A stretch of DNA of 64,000 bases from assembly GCA_963377175.1 (NCBI GenBank), contig CAUJNA010001450.1, forward strand, positions 1 through 64,000, given 5' to 3'. Below, piece by piece: positions 28,686 to 39,700 of the stretch. The stretch is from Effrenium voratum (lineage: Eukaryota > Sar > Dinophyceae > Suessiales > Symbiodiniaceae). Made by a program: the position numbers and the translations under genes. Numbering within the stretch: position 1 is the first letter of the stretch; every line of letters begins with the position of its first letter. The notes beneath the pieces were generated by a model. The model was not told where the DNA came from, made no database searches, and saw nothing but the letters and a program-made list of their open reading frames with translations.

Positions 28686-29290
28686 CCCGCATTCCGGAAA
28701 ATCATCTACAAGACCCACAACGACTGGGACGCTGCCATCTTCCAGTACCGTCTGGTAGGCGAGCCGGTGGTGGGCCGCGGGCCGTTCACGGAGTTCGCCA
28801 GCTACCTGGACGACGGCCAGGGATCGACAGGGAAGGTGCGAGGAGTGCCTGGGGGGGATACGTGGCGGTCCTGACACAGGAGGCGCTGGTCGTCCAGAAG
28901 ACCGAGAAGCCCCGCGAGCAGCTGGCGAATCTCGAGGGGTGCAAGCTGGCGTTCGTGGACGATTTGAAGCCCACCCGGGACCTGTCCGGCGCCGTGCTGC
29001 GCCAGATCAGCTTGACCGCGGCGAGGAAGTTCAAGGACGAGAACGTTTTCAAGTTCCACGGCATGTTGATGATCTGTGCCAACGGGCTTTGAAGGTCCGA
29101 CGAGGAGTGGAAGGGCGCGGATCGCCGCCGGTTGACCGGCCTGCCCTTCCAGGTCGAGTTTGTGGACCAACCGCACGGGCCGAACCAGAGCAAGAAGGAC
29201 AGCTCCGTGAAGGAGAACATCAAGTCCTACTTTCCTGAGTTCTGGTTCCTGATGCGCGTGCTGTGGCTCTCCACAAGCCGTTTCCCCGCA
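28686..29290 (+). pseudogene. D5-like SF3 helicase (primase-helicase C-terminus), broken
   Basis: The first frame has RKIIYKTHNDWDAAIFQYRL and a Walker A-like GQGSTGK near 28,825. A shift in the G run near 28,850 leads to a second frame with LAFVDDLKPTRDLSG (Walker B region), KDENVFKFHG and LMICANGL. After one TGA (about 29,090) the same frame continues with RSDEEWKGADRRRL, LPFQVEFVD and SYFPEFWFLMRVLW. Order and spacing match the D5/SF3 helicases that unwind DNA during replication of many eukaryotic dsDNA viruses. It is not homologous to the SF1 helicase of the main element. It is inactivated by a frameshift and a nonsense codon. Confidence 0.7.
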
Positions 29291-29530
29291 GCGACCACAT
29301 CGAACCCCGGCACAGCAGGACGACGGTCGCGGATGTGCCGTGAGTTTCACATCAGAATCCGTACAGACCCAAACCCGCACAGATCCGAATCCGTACAGAG
29401 AGAAAAACAACGCCTGGTGCTCTTGCGAATCCAGCATGCGTCAAAGGCGCTCAGGTCCCAGACCAGCTGTTTCCCGCCCGAGGCCGGTGCCTTGCATCCT
29501 CGTGGCCTGGGTCTGAGTTTTCAGGCAGCC
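29291..29530. other. intergenic with CCGTACAGA repeats
   Basis: AATCCGTACAGA-type and ACCCGCACAGATCC phrases repeat at 29,355-29,400. No gene was seen. Confidence 0.4.
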
Positions 29531-30020
29531 TTATAGGAACTTATAGGAACCTATAGGAAACCTATAGGAATCCCATAGGAAACCCGTAGGAAGCCTGTAG
29601 GAACAGGGCAAGAGAAGGAAGACGAGTCTTCCTACAGCTTTTTTCGATTTCCTACACGTTTCCTACAAGATTCCTATAGGTTCCTATAAGGGCCCCAACA
29701 AACCCTCGGACTCACTGCCATGGTTTGATACTGGTCCGCCCGACGGGTACGGAGGGGTTCGTTTTTTAAGTACTGGTCTGCTCAACGGGTCATGACCCAA
29801 CCAGACGAAGGGTGCCGGGAGCTTGGAGCTTTTTTTGGGCCCTTATAGGAACCTATAGGAACCTATATAGGAATCTTATAGGAAACCCATAGGAAACCCA
29901 TAGGAAACTCATAGGAAATCTGTAGGAAGCCCTCTTCTTCTTTTCCTATGGCCTTCCTATGGGTTTCCTATGGGTTTCCTATAAGATTCCTATAGGTTCC
30001 TATAGGTTCCTATAAGGAGC
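29531..30020. repeat. CCTATAGGAA palindromic arrays 1 and 2
   Basis: Runs of TTATAGGAACCTATAGGAAA are followed by their reverse complement TTTCCTATAGGTTCCTATAA, at about 29,533-29,695 and 29,850-30,015. Each forms a long hairpin about 160 bp across. The 10-mer CCTATAGGAA is itself nearly palindromic. The two arrays are separated by CCTCGGACTCACTGCCATGG and related phrases that recur. Confidence 0.85.
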
Positions 30021-30159
30021 CCAACAAACCCTCGGACTCACTGCCATGGTTTGATGCTGGCTCGCCCAACCCGTTTGGGCTTGATACTGGTCCGCCCAAC
30101 CCGTTTGGTTTGCCGAGGACCCCAAACCCTAAAGGGACATTTGCACCGTTTTGCGCAAC

Positions 30160-30300
30160 AAAAATGCCATTCTTACAGGGTGTATATTCATATACGGCCT
30201 GGAGGAATAGCTCGTTTTTGCACGGTTTTGCGCCACAAAATGCTATTACTCCAGGGCCTATATCAATATAGACACTGGAGTAATAGCTTTTGCACGGTTT
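30160..30300. repeat. palindrome cluster 3 (two hairpins)
   Basis: Copies lie at about 30,168-30,212 and 30,238-30,285. The second stem uses ATTACTCC/GGAGTAAT in place of ATTCTTCC/GGAAGAAT, another compensatory change. The same TTTTGCACGGTTTTGCGCCA linkers occur as in clusters 1 and 2. Confidence 0.85.
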
Positions 30301-30596
30301 TGCACGGTTTGCCCATGCCAGCCCCGCTCATTTGATTGGTTCGCCCAACCCGTTGGTTTCCCGAGCACCCCAAACCCTAACCCAAAAAGGAGCTGAGCAG
30401 GGTCCGGGAATTCCCCAGCCCGCGCAATGTCTCAAAACCTTTTTTCTCCCAGTTTTTTCGCTCGACCTGGATCAGGCAATTCCGCCTGAGTGTGATCAAA
30501 GTTTTTTTTTTGCGCCAAAAGGGGCTTGCTTCAAGCTTCCCCCGGAAACGAGGAGGGCTGAAGAGTGCCTCAAAAAACAGTTTTTGAAAAAAAAGC

Positions 30597-30876
30597 TAGT
30601 CGAGGGTCCTGGGCCTCGGAGGCGCCAGGAAGTCGTCCAGCTGCCTCACAGCCGCCGGCCTGCCCCGTCTCGTCAGCCGGCCCGCCGCGTTGCCGCTGCC
30701 CTGCGGCGCCGGCAGCGCCAGCTTCAGCAGGGTCTCCCGGCCGTGCTGCGCACGGTCATGGAGTCCACGGCCCCCAGCTGCTGCACGTCACCGTACTGAG
30801 GGTTGAAGCTCCTCGCCGCGTTCGTCGGCGCTCGGAAGGCGCCCGCGTCCTCCACCGCCTTCACGCGCCGGTCGTG
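30597..30876 (-). pseudogene. integrase C-terminal fragment
   Basis: Nearly identical to 17,905-18,165 of the main integrase gene: the GRPAAVRQLDDFLAP tail and the AFRSPTNAARSFNPQYGDVQ region are present, with small deletions. It lacks the catalytic core and joins an unrelated segment at about 30,876. Confidence 0.75.
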
Positions 30877-31095
30877 AGCACGTCCTTGAGGGCCTGCAGT
30901 GCGGGTTGCGCCAGTCGGCGAGGCCGTTGCCGTACGCGAGCAGGTTGCAGGCGCTCTTCACGGCGGTCGCGGGGAGGCCCGGGCACGCCGTGCGTCGGAA
31001 CGCGTAGATGGCCTCCGTGCTGCCGAAGGCGAGCTCCAGCGTCCGGCGGGACAGGTTGGCGCCGGACAGGGGTCCCATCCAGCCACACATCGTCC
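30877..31095 (-). pseudogene. unidentified viral coding fragment
   Basis: The minus strand reads CGWMGPLSGANLSRRTLELA, then STEAIYAFRRTACPGLPATA and NLLAYGNGLADWRN. The composition matches the viral genes. No family is recognised and there is no start codon. It is a remnant next to an integrase fragment. Confidence 0.4.
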
Positions 31096-31164
31096 ATTCT
31101 AGGGTGGCCCTCCTGAGAAGATGCCCGATGCCCCTGTGGATTGAAGCGGCCGAGGGAGAGGGGA

Positions 31165-31495
31165 AGCCCGGGCTTTTTTTAGGCCCTTATAGGAACCTAT
31201 AGGAACCTATAGGAAACCTACAGGAAACCCATAGGAAACCCATAGGAAACCCATAGGAATCTCATAGGAAGCCCTCTTTTTCTTTTCCTATGGAATTCCT
31301 ATGGGTTTCCTATAGGTTTCCTATAGGTTCCGATAGTGCAAAAAAAAGGTCAAGCCCCGGCACCCTTCGTCTGGCTGGGTGTCACGACCCGTTGGGCGGA
31401 CCAAGCCAAAACCCGCCAGGCGCCTGCCTGATGGGGCCCTTATAGGAACCTATAGGAACCTATAGGAAACCTATAGGAAACCCGTAGGAAACCCA
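31165..31495. repeat. CCTATAGGAA palindromic array 3
   Basis: Direct units at 31,178-31,270 face inverted units at 31,285-31,335. A further half array lies at 31,438-31,490. Beyond about 31,500 the sequence changes to lower GC and host-like composition. Confidence 0.8.
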
Positions 31496-31499
31496 CGCT

Positions 31500-33990
31500 T
31501 GTCTGGGCTCGGAAGCCGTTTTTCATTGTTCAAGGGTTCCCTACAATCCAGATCAACCTGCGGTTTTCCCTGAGCGGCCCCGCCCCAAAAGGCTCCTCCC
31601 TCGAGGTTCACGATTTGGGCCACTATGATCTTGGCTGACCCTTTAGAATATTCTCCTGACCCCGAAGAGCCTGAGGTGTTGACCCTTCACTTGATTGACT
31701 GTCCGTGCTTGCCCGCGGATTGAAACCTGAGGATTGATGATGGAACTTGGCGAGAGGAGCCGCAGAATCTGGGCTGAGCGTCAATCAGGCTTCGCACACC
31801 GTCTTCATTGAACAAAATCATCCCAAACAATTCGAACAGTTGCTATAAGGCACGTGCCCGATGTTAACAATCCAACATTGTCTTTGCTTGCGTTACCCCT
31901 TGCAGGTGCGCAAGTGTTCTAACTCTGCAACTGTATCTGTGCAGAAAACTCCCCATCAGTATGCGCCAGTGAGTTGCGCAGAGCAAGCGTGTGCACTTGC
32001 TTGTTGCTGTGTGTTTCCAAAACTTAAAGCGAATTTTGTCTGCCAAGATGCTCATCCGCCTCGTAGTTGCCATCGCCTCCACTTCCATCAGCTCTGTTGC
32101 AAGAAGCGCCGCTGAGATGCCAAAAGCGCACTCGAACCTCGCATAGATCGAAAAACGGAAGTGCAACACTGAATGAAAACGTACTAACTAACGCACTCAC
32201 ACACGCACACACACTTGTGCGCTTGCGCCCACTCACATTCAGTCAGCACGCGCGCACACACGAGCGGCTCCTCCTCCTACCTCCTGCCATGACCATCGTG
32301 ACCACGCCGTTTCTTCTTCTTCTTCACTCACCAGCACTGCACATGTACTTTGACAAGTGCACAAATCTTCTTGATTCTTGAGCTTCTCGCGAAAACGCAC
32401 ACGCACGCGTGGGCGACGTGCTGCAGCGGGACTGATTGCGTGAACAAGTGTGGCTGCTCGCAACTGTCCTGCGCGCGCCAGCTTTTCTACTTGCACTTGT
32501 GCACCTGCGCGCCTGCGCCCTCATTTGGAATCTCAGGAACGCGGCTGGACAAGAGGCTCATGCGCAAGCTCATCCGCATCCAAGCAGCAAACACCGCGCT
32601 GGCGTTCTGTGTGAGCCCATGTGTGTTCGTGTGCGTGTGTGCGGGCAGTGCCGCGAAGGAGTGCAAGTGTGCAAGCGGGTGCCCGCATGTGTCTTGCTGA
32701 GTTATTGGGGCGCCTTGCGTGTTTGTCTGTGCAATAATGTTTTCAGCCTAGGTCTTCCGGATGGCTGGGAGATGCTGGCAGCATTGAGCATCTTAGCCGT
32801 TAAGACAGTATGGGCTGTGTTTGTGTTTGCGTGTGGGTGTGTGTGTGTGCGAGTGTGTGAGACAGAGAATGCCAAGAGCGGCTCAAAAACTCTTTGCGTA
32901 GAGCCTGTGGCCATCTTGACTCTTGCACACATATCTTACATAATCGAGTCATGTGTCCTCCGCGCCATGAGTTTGGCAGGGGCTTCTTTGCGAACTCAAG
33001 CGTCTTTCATCGTGTGGCCATGTAGGCGCTTGCCAACTCGTATTGCGTCAGTGAACTCAGGCATGATGGCACGGAACCGACGGCGGAGCCTGAAAAGAAC
33101 CTTGGCAGATGTGAGCAAACGATTGTTGATATGTGTCATCAGAATCATGTAGGTTGCGCACAGTTTGTTTGGTCCCAGTCTACTGATCACGGTGGATGAT
33201 GATGACGAGACGCACCTTGCCTACACTGATCAGCGCACGGTTCTTCCCCATTACCTGTTTGCCTCATCGCGTTCGTCGCAAACTGTGCGTGGCCCCTCTC
33301 AGGAAACACCTGCTGAAGGTTGCAAGCAACCTATACCTCGCCTGGAGGGTGCCAGCCGCTCGCCAAATTACATCAAAGGCTTCACATCTCGGGGGGTCTG
33401 ATGGGTAGGATGGGAACAGCTTGCTCTAGGCTTAGGGCTCTGAGTTTCTGGCAGAAGGCTGCGCTCAAAACGAATGAACTGAGTTGCTGCGTTGCGCTGG
33501 CGCGATTTTTGGGTGAACGTCGCGTTGAAGAGGCCAGGTTCAGAATCCCGTTACAAGCCCACACCCTGACATGTTGCCCAGCGCCGGTTCCTTTGTTGTT
33601 CCCCTGATCGCTTGCCCCCCCTAAACTTAGTCACTTAAACTGGCAAGTGCTAGGAACAACATCTTTCGCAAGAGGTCGCCTCTCAGGGTAAGATAAAACA
33701 CTTGTGCGCCACCCCCACTTTTGGCAACGTGTCGGAAAAGTGGGGCTGTGGGATTAGCCCAACATGTGTGGGCTTGGTAGACCCAGCGATTTGGAAAACT
33801 AGGGCCTGTGCCAAGGTAACCAAATTGCGGCATCACGCTCATCAATCCTCATGACCCGCACAGATCAAACAACTTCCCGGCAACTGAGGTGTCCGATCTG
33901 GTGAGCAAGTTTGGCCCTTTCCTGCGGATCATCAACTGCTCGAGCCGCAAGCACCTCGGCCTTGACCGGCAAGTTTTTCTGCGCAAAGTG
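31500..33990. other. host-like non-coding stretch
   Basis: No gene is supported. It includes ACAC/GTGT-rich low-complexity parts (about 32,195-32,225, and 32,820-32,865 with GTGTGGGTGTGTGTGTGTGC). Weak coding-like frames exist on the minus strand at 32,996-33,190 (FRLRRRFRAIMPEF), but without motif support. Confidence 0.5.
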
Positions 33991-34039
33991 ATTCACCATG
34001 TTTAGGAAAGGAAGCTGGGTTGAAAGCACACAGCCATGG

Positions 34040-35110
34040 GCTTGGGGGGGGGCTACTGCAAAGTCAAGAGCTTGCAAGGAACTGGAGCCAAGACCGCCGG
34101 GAAGTCCAGAAAGAGGGCCTCGACGTGGAGTTCATGTACCGGCAGGTGAGCCTCAGCAACCTTGGGGACACCATGACGCGGCGACTTGGCAAAACATTTT
34201 TTTAAAACCCAGGCCCTGGCTGAGCAGTCATAAAGAAATCCAGGGCCTGTGACTTTTTCCAGGTGGGACCCGGTGTGCCAGATCGCGAAGACTTGGCTTG
34301 AGGACGGCAGCACGCTCGTCATTCGCTGCTGCAGCATGGGCGCGACTTCAGGTGCCACTCTGGCCACAGGCATCCTGATCTGTGCTCATGATGTTCCCGC
34401 ATGCGATGCTGCCTCTTGGCTTTTGACCCTTTTCCAGTTCCAGGCCCTTGGCATTCTTGGCTACGGGTTTTCCAGGGCCTGGCTCGGAAAACGTGTCTAT
34501 GTTTCAAATAATTTTGCATACTATAGACTATGTTCAACACTCCCTGCCAGTAAATTGCAAATTGCACTTGTGAAGCATCTTGGGCCTACTGCTTTGAACA
34601 AAGCATTCTTAAGGGACCGGCGTGTTTGCGCGCTTCATGATGGAACCAAAGTACCAGGTCCTGGGAACTGCGCAATAAGTGCAGAAAGTAGGAACAATGA
34701 CTGAGCCAGGACCTGATGTAGTTGTTTTGTTTTTCTACTCCAGGCCCCTCCCCCTTCAGAAGAATTGCGTGGCCCCCTTTAATTTCGCCCAGGCCGGCAT
34801 GATCCACTCCGCATCGTCCTCGAACACGTTGAGGCCAAGAATGGACTGGGTTCAGGACTACGAGAAGACCCTCTCAATCGTCCACTCGCATCGCAACTGG
34901 CTGTGGCGGCCACGAAAGAAGACATGCAACGTGTCTGCAGCCAAGGGTTGCCGTCGCAGCCTCGTGGGCTGGGTGGGCACCATGACCCGCTCACTAAGGG
35001 GGCCAGTGAGATCGCCCTGCGGTGCTCTTTCTTCCACATCTGATGCTCTTTCTTCCACATTTGCCATTCAAGCCGGAAAAAGGAAGCGCACCAGCGTGCG
35101 CAAGCTCTGA
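34040..35110 (+). CDS. possible multi-exon host gene (low support)
   Basis: Three exon-like pieces are visible. The first ends EVQKEGLDVEFMYRQ at about 34,145 before a GTGAGC donor. The second starts after TTTTTCCAG at about 34,261 and reads DPVCQIAKTWLEDGSTLVIR. The third starts after TTCGCCCAG at about 34,793 and reads MDWVQDYEKTLSIVHSHRNW. Gaps between them carry the CCAGGGCCTGG motif. I recognise no family, and phases were not all checked. It could be a fragment or pseudogene. Confidence 0.3.
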
Positions 35111-36795
35111 TTGCACGCATGCCATCATTCTCATGCAACATTCCTGCCTTGCAGTTCCAGCTCGTTGCGCTTGCTTGTCTGAGGCTGCCCCCTTTTGGAG
35201 AAGCGCCTGGCCCTTGGATTTTTCTCATCGCGGGGCTCGCGCTTGTAGCAAACGTGGTGAACACGGTGCAGCGAAGGAGCGTGAGAGCGGAAGCCATTGT
35301 TTCAGACCGGTTTTGCGTGAGCTTGCGGCAACGTCCAGGCTCATTCCTGCTAGCTGCGCAGAGGCGCCGTTTGGAGCATGGCTATGCAAAAGAAAGGGAG
35401 TGCTTGTGGCCCCCCAGGATCACCACCCTTCTATAAATGAAATTTTACGGGGGTGGGTATCTCAGGAACCCTTCATGCCTTAAGCTTGTTGCTACCGCAG
35501 TGAACTTAGGGCTATGAAAGACTCCTGAGCTAGATTTTGAAATCCAAGCCCAAAAGCCCAAGTGGTCGAAGCAATTTTGGGATCCAAATCCCGATCTCCA
35601 GTTATTGGGAGTTATTAGGTACAAACAAGTTGGGGAGCACTCATTCGGCGTGTTCAAATTGGAGCCTTCCAAGGAGAATTTGTTCTCACATGCCCCAGGG
35701 GCGTGTCATAGGAGCATGTAGAAACTTGCTGCGCCGCGTGTAATTCTGCCACTGCGAGCACGCAGCCAGACGACACAGGCAGGCCTCCAGCTCAAGGTCC
35801 GACAATCTTTCCTGGCCACACGGTGCACCAAAGTTTCAGCTTCTCAGCGTCCTTGGCCTTTGGAAGGCACGATGCTCTTCAGGTAACCTTTCCAGGGCCT
35901 GGCATCTTTAATGTTTCGTTTCGCTGCATGTGCATAGGCTTTTGGATGGCATCTGCATGGTCGTTCTACTCCAGGCCCTGGCAACGCAAAGCAAGAAAAC
36001 TGGCGAACGCTGGCGAACGCTTTCCAATTCCCCTCGTGTCTCCCTCTGTGTGATTCCAAGCCCTGGCGGAGGGATACGTTGTCTTCTTTGGTCTTGATCC
36101 CTGCAGGGCCTGGTGTTACCAAACAAGCTTGTAGCCAAACGTCGGCCATTATCTGGTCAGGGACCCTCATGAACTGGCCCGTAACCTGAGGTTAGGGGTG
36201 ATGTATGCCTGGCTCGCTGGCCGCGGTGTCTTGCAAGTCTGAGTGGACGCTGTCGTGTGCCGTCAAGGAAGGGCACTGCCGCAGGCTGCGGGAGGTCGTT
36301 GCTATCAAGGCGCCAGGCTGGGTCGGGGCGGCAAAGAGCAAGTCTCTCTTTGCGTTGCCGTTTGTTTGCTTGCCCAACTTGAGCTCACATATTTTGTCCC
36401 AACCGCGCCTGTGAAAGATTGTGAAAGTGCATGTTTGCTTGCTGAATTGAATGGCTTTCTTTGCGTGTGTGTGTGTGTGTTTGCTTGTTTGCTCGCTTTT
36501 TTTGCGTGTCTTCTTCTGTTTGACTAGTTTCTTTGCTTGCTTCTTTCCTTTTGCTTTCCGTTGCACAGCGCGGTCCCCTTAAAAAGCCCGTCGGCCAAAG
36601 GGCGTGCGCGCACTTCCAAGGCACACGTTTCGAGCTGCTTGATGTAAGTAGGACCCTGGTCCGAGTTGTGAGACAAGGCCGACGAATTTGATGGATTCCC
36701 ATGCTCGCCGGGGCTTGGGTGCAAATTTGAAAGGCTCCGATTTGAGCAGGACGAAGGCGGGCCTTGGCGCAGTGGAGCTCGTTCTGCTCTCGTGG
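35111..36795. repeat. repeat-rich host intergenic region
   Basis: This stretch holds a ~105-bp copy of arm sequence at about 35,598-35,703 (GGGGAGCACTCATTCGGCGT onward), several CCAGGGCCTGG/CCAGGCCCTGG motifs (35,890; 35,970; 36,105) and a GTGTGTGTGTGT tract at about 36,465. I see no convincing gene. Confidence 0.5.
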
Positions 36796-39700
36796 CCTCA
36801 AACGAACATTCCATGCTCAGCCCCCAAGAATCAGAGCCTCCTTTTTTCCTGAAAAACATCTGAGAGCTGTTCAGCAGAGCATTTGTAGATTGATTTTCCG
36901 GAATTGCGCTGCCAAGATGCTTCATACGCTTCAATGATTCATCACAGAAATTAGTGTTACGCTCCTGGCAAAGAACTGAGAAAACAAAGTTGTCCCAAAA
37001 ATGCTTTGATTTGACTTGACCACACCCCTTTTAAGGCTCCGATTTGAACACGCCAAATCAGGGCTCCCCCAAACCAAAGAAAAGTAGGCCCATGTTGGCA
37101 AGAAGAGTTGTGCGGCTTGGCTTGAACGCAGATGTGAAAGCTTGCGATTCGAGCATTGCGAAAGAGGGCCCAGTTGCAGGGTACCGTGTTCAAAACAGAT
37201 GCCGGCTACGCTAGTCGAACTTTGTTGATGTCGGCATGCGAGAATGTTCTTACCACATGTCAAGCAGGCATGTGAGCCAAAAAAGATGGAAGGCTCCGAA
37301 TTGAACACGCCATGGGGGGGGCTCAACTACCCATGTTTAAAACAGACCCTGGGGCATGTGACAACAAATTCTCCTTGGAAGGCTCCATTTTGAACACGCC
37401 GAATGAGTGCTCCCCAACCCAAGTGCACAACAAGTTGACCCTAATAGTTAGTTGCTCAGCTAGGGCTCCGTTTTGGACACGGTTTTCCTGGGCTGGGGGC
37501 GAGATGGCACTCTCATGGCCAAACATGATTTTACGAGATAAGTTTCCCCGACATCAACGGGCCTCTAGCAGGTTAAAAGCGTGGAGAGTTCCTGTTTTCT
37601 CGCCGTCCCGGAGCTTGCGAAGGATCCTCTTGACTGCGCGGCGTCTCGCTGACGACATTGGGCCGCTGTGGTAGTCGGGCACTCCTCGGAATGCGTGCTC
37701 GCACGACCCACCCTAACATTAATCCAGTGTCACATCATGAGCTATAAATGGAGTCAGTCGAATAACAAGCTGCGAGTGCCAGTTTGCCTACCGACATGAG
37801 CAGAAACGGGTCATCCGCAACACCTTCCGAACCACACTAGCACAAGAACGCTGCAATCCCAGATATTTAAATTTCAGGTAACCCGCAGCCCGCAACAGAT
37901 TGCAATCTGCAGCTTTGTCTCGGGGAGAGTAGCGCAATTTGCGGAACTCGCATGCCCAGTACTCACAATCGTCCAATGTGAAGGAGATGCCAAATCGACG
38001 CAGCTCCCGCTGGAAGGCGGGCACGGTGCTACACTGACGGTGAAGATACCTGCCAAACAAAGATGGTCCCTTCATGGAAGCCTATGGACCAGAGTTGTCT
38101 GCACATTAGAACCATTATTTTGAACCCGAAAGGCAGAAACGTATTGCAAAACCTTACGAAACCAAACATGCCAAACGTTCGTCAAGCACTCAGGCGCAAT
38201 GTCACCCTCCTTCCGCATCATTCCTCATCCCTTCGCGAAACACTGTCTACACGTGTCTAGGCTGGTGTTGGATTAGGGTGCTCAAGCATGCTGTCGGTAC
38301 TTTGTTGGGCAGTCTTGCGCGCCTGCACAAAATCTTTCAAAAAGTCTTGTAGAGTCGTCCCCTGCTGTGCGTTTAAGATGCAGTCTCTTGCTGGTGGAGT
38401 TGTCCTCTGGGTGGGCTTCAGCCCGTTTTGGCACAAACCCAAGCCTCAGCTGGGCGCGCGAGATCCTGCGGCCAGCCTTGGAGCACCCGACGCCGCTGAT
38501 GAACCTGAAGCCTTCGCGGGCCCGCAAGCCAAGGTGCAAATCCAGATTTACCTGGTATGAAGCAAACTGGTAGGTGGTGCTGTCCAGAAAAGCATCCGCT
38601 TGGCTGCGGCCCTTGGCCACCTGCTTCGGGAAACAGCTATCTGGCGCAAGCCCCGCGCTGTTAAACAACAACAAACCGCGTTGACCATCTCTACGCAGCG
38701 TGCGGTGCGCAATCCAGCCCTTTTTTCTACTGGATCGACCCCAGTGCTTGGGATTGCGCCTTCTGGTGTTGATGCATGGGATTGCGTGGGTCAGCTGCTG
38801 CGTCGGCATGATTTATCCCGCATCCGCACAAAGGAAGCAGCGATGCGAATACATGCGAATACTTATGCTAGCGAGGCATTGATGAGGGCCGGATTTTAGA
38901 CATACTGCCTTTGTTCTGCAGCATGTGCTCTGGAGCCCTTGTGGCTGCTGACAGAAATTCACTTGCAGCTGGTAGATGCTGGTAGGACGAAAGCAGTCAT
39001 CATCACTCGCTTGCCGGGAACGCACGGAACCTTGCGACAAGCTCCACGGGCTTTCGCCAGTCTTTCGCGAAGTTGCTCCAAAATAGCCCAGCCAACGTCT
39101 GGGCTTGCGCCATTCCCAACACAGGCAGAGAATCAAGCATGCAAGTAATTGTGCTGCGCATCTTCTGTCTACAAGGAGTGGGGTCAGCAAATATGCAAGT
39201 GCACAAGCATGCCCACAAGATGCCAGCGCGGAATTTGTGGGCCTGCGTTTGCTTGGGGTGGGAGGATGATCCTCCTCGCCAAAATGGCACGCATTCTCTC
39301 ACGCAACTTGTGTCCGATGGCCATCACAAACACACACCCCAGCTGCTATGGGCAGCAGGGCCAAAATCCATAGCCTGGTGCAAGAAGTCAGAAACCAAAG
39401 AATGCGGGCTGCCCTCAGGCCCCCTATTGCTATGTTTAACTTTGAAAGGGTAAAATGAAAGCCCCGCCAGAAAGCTGGGAGTCAGGCAAATGACATCAGC
39501 AATGTTCGACATACTTTCTCAGCCCTGAGTCTGAAGGCTCTCTGGCTGTCGGCACCTCGCTTTAAGCCTTCAGCCACGCCTCGCCCAAAAACTCCTTCAG
39601 CGCCAGCAGCGCCCGGCTCTTAAACTTCTCGCGAGTGATGCCGCGGCCCACAGGCCGGTAAGCCGTTGGCATCGGCGCGTCAGCCAGCAGATTGCCCAGC

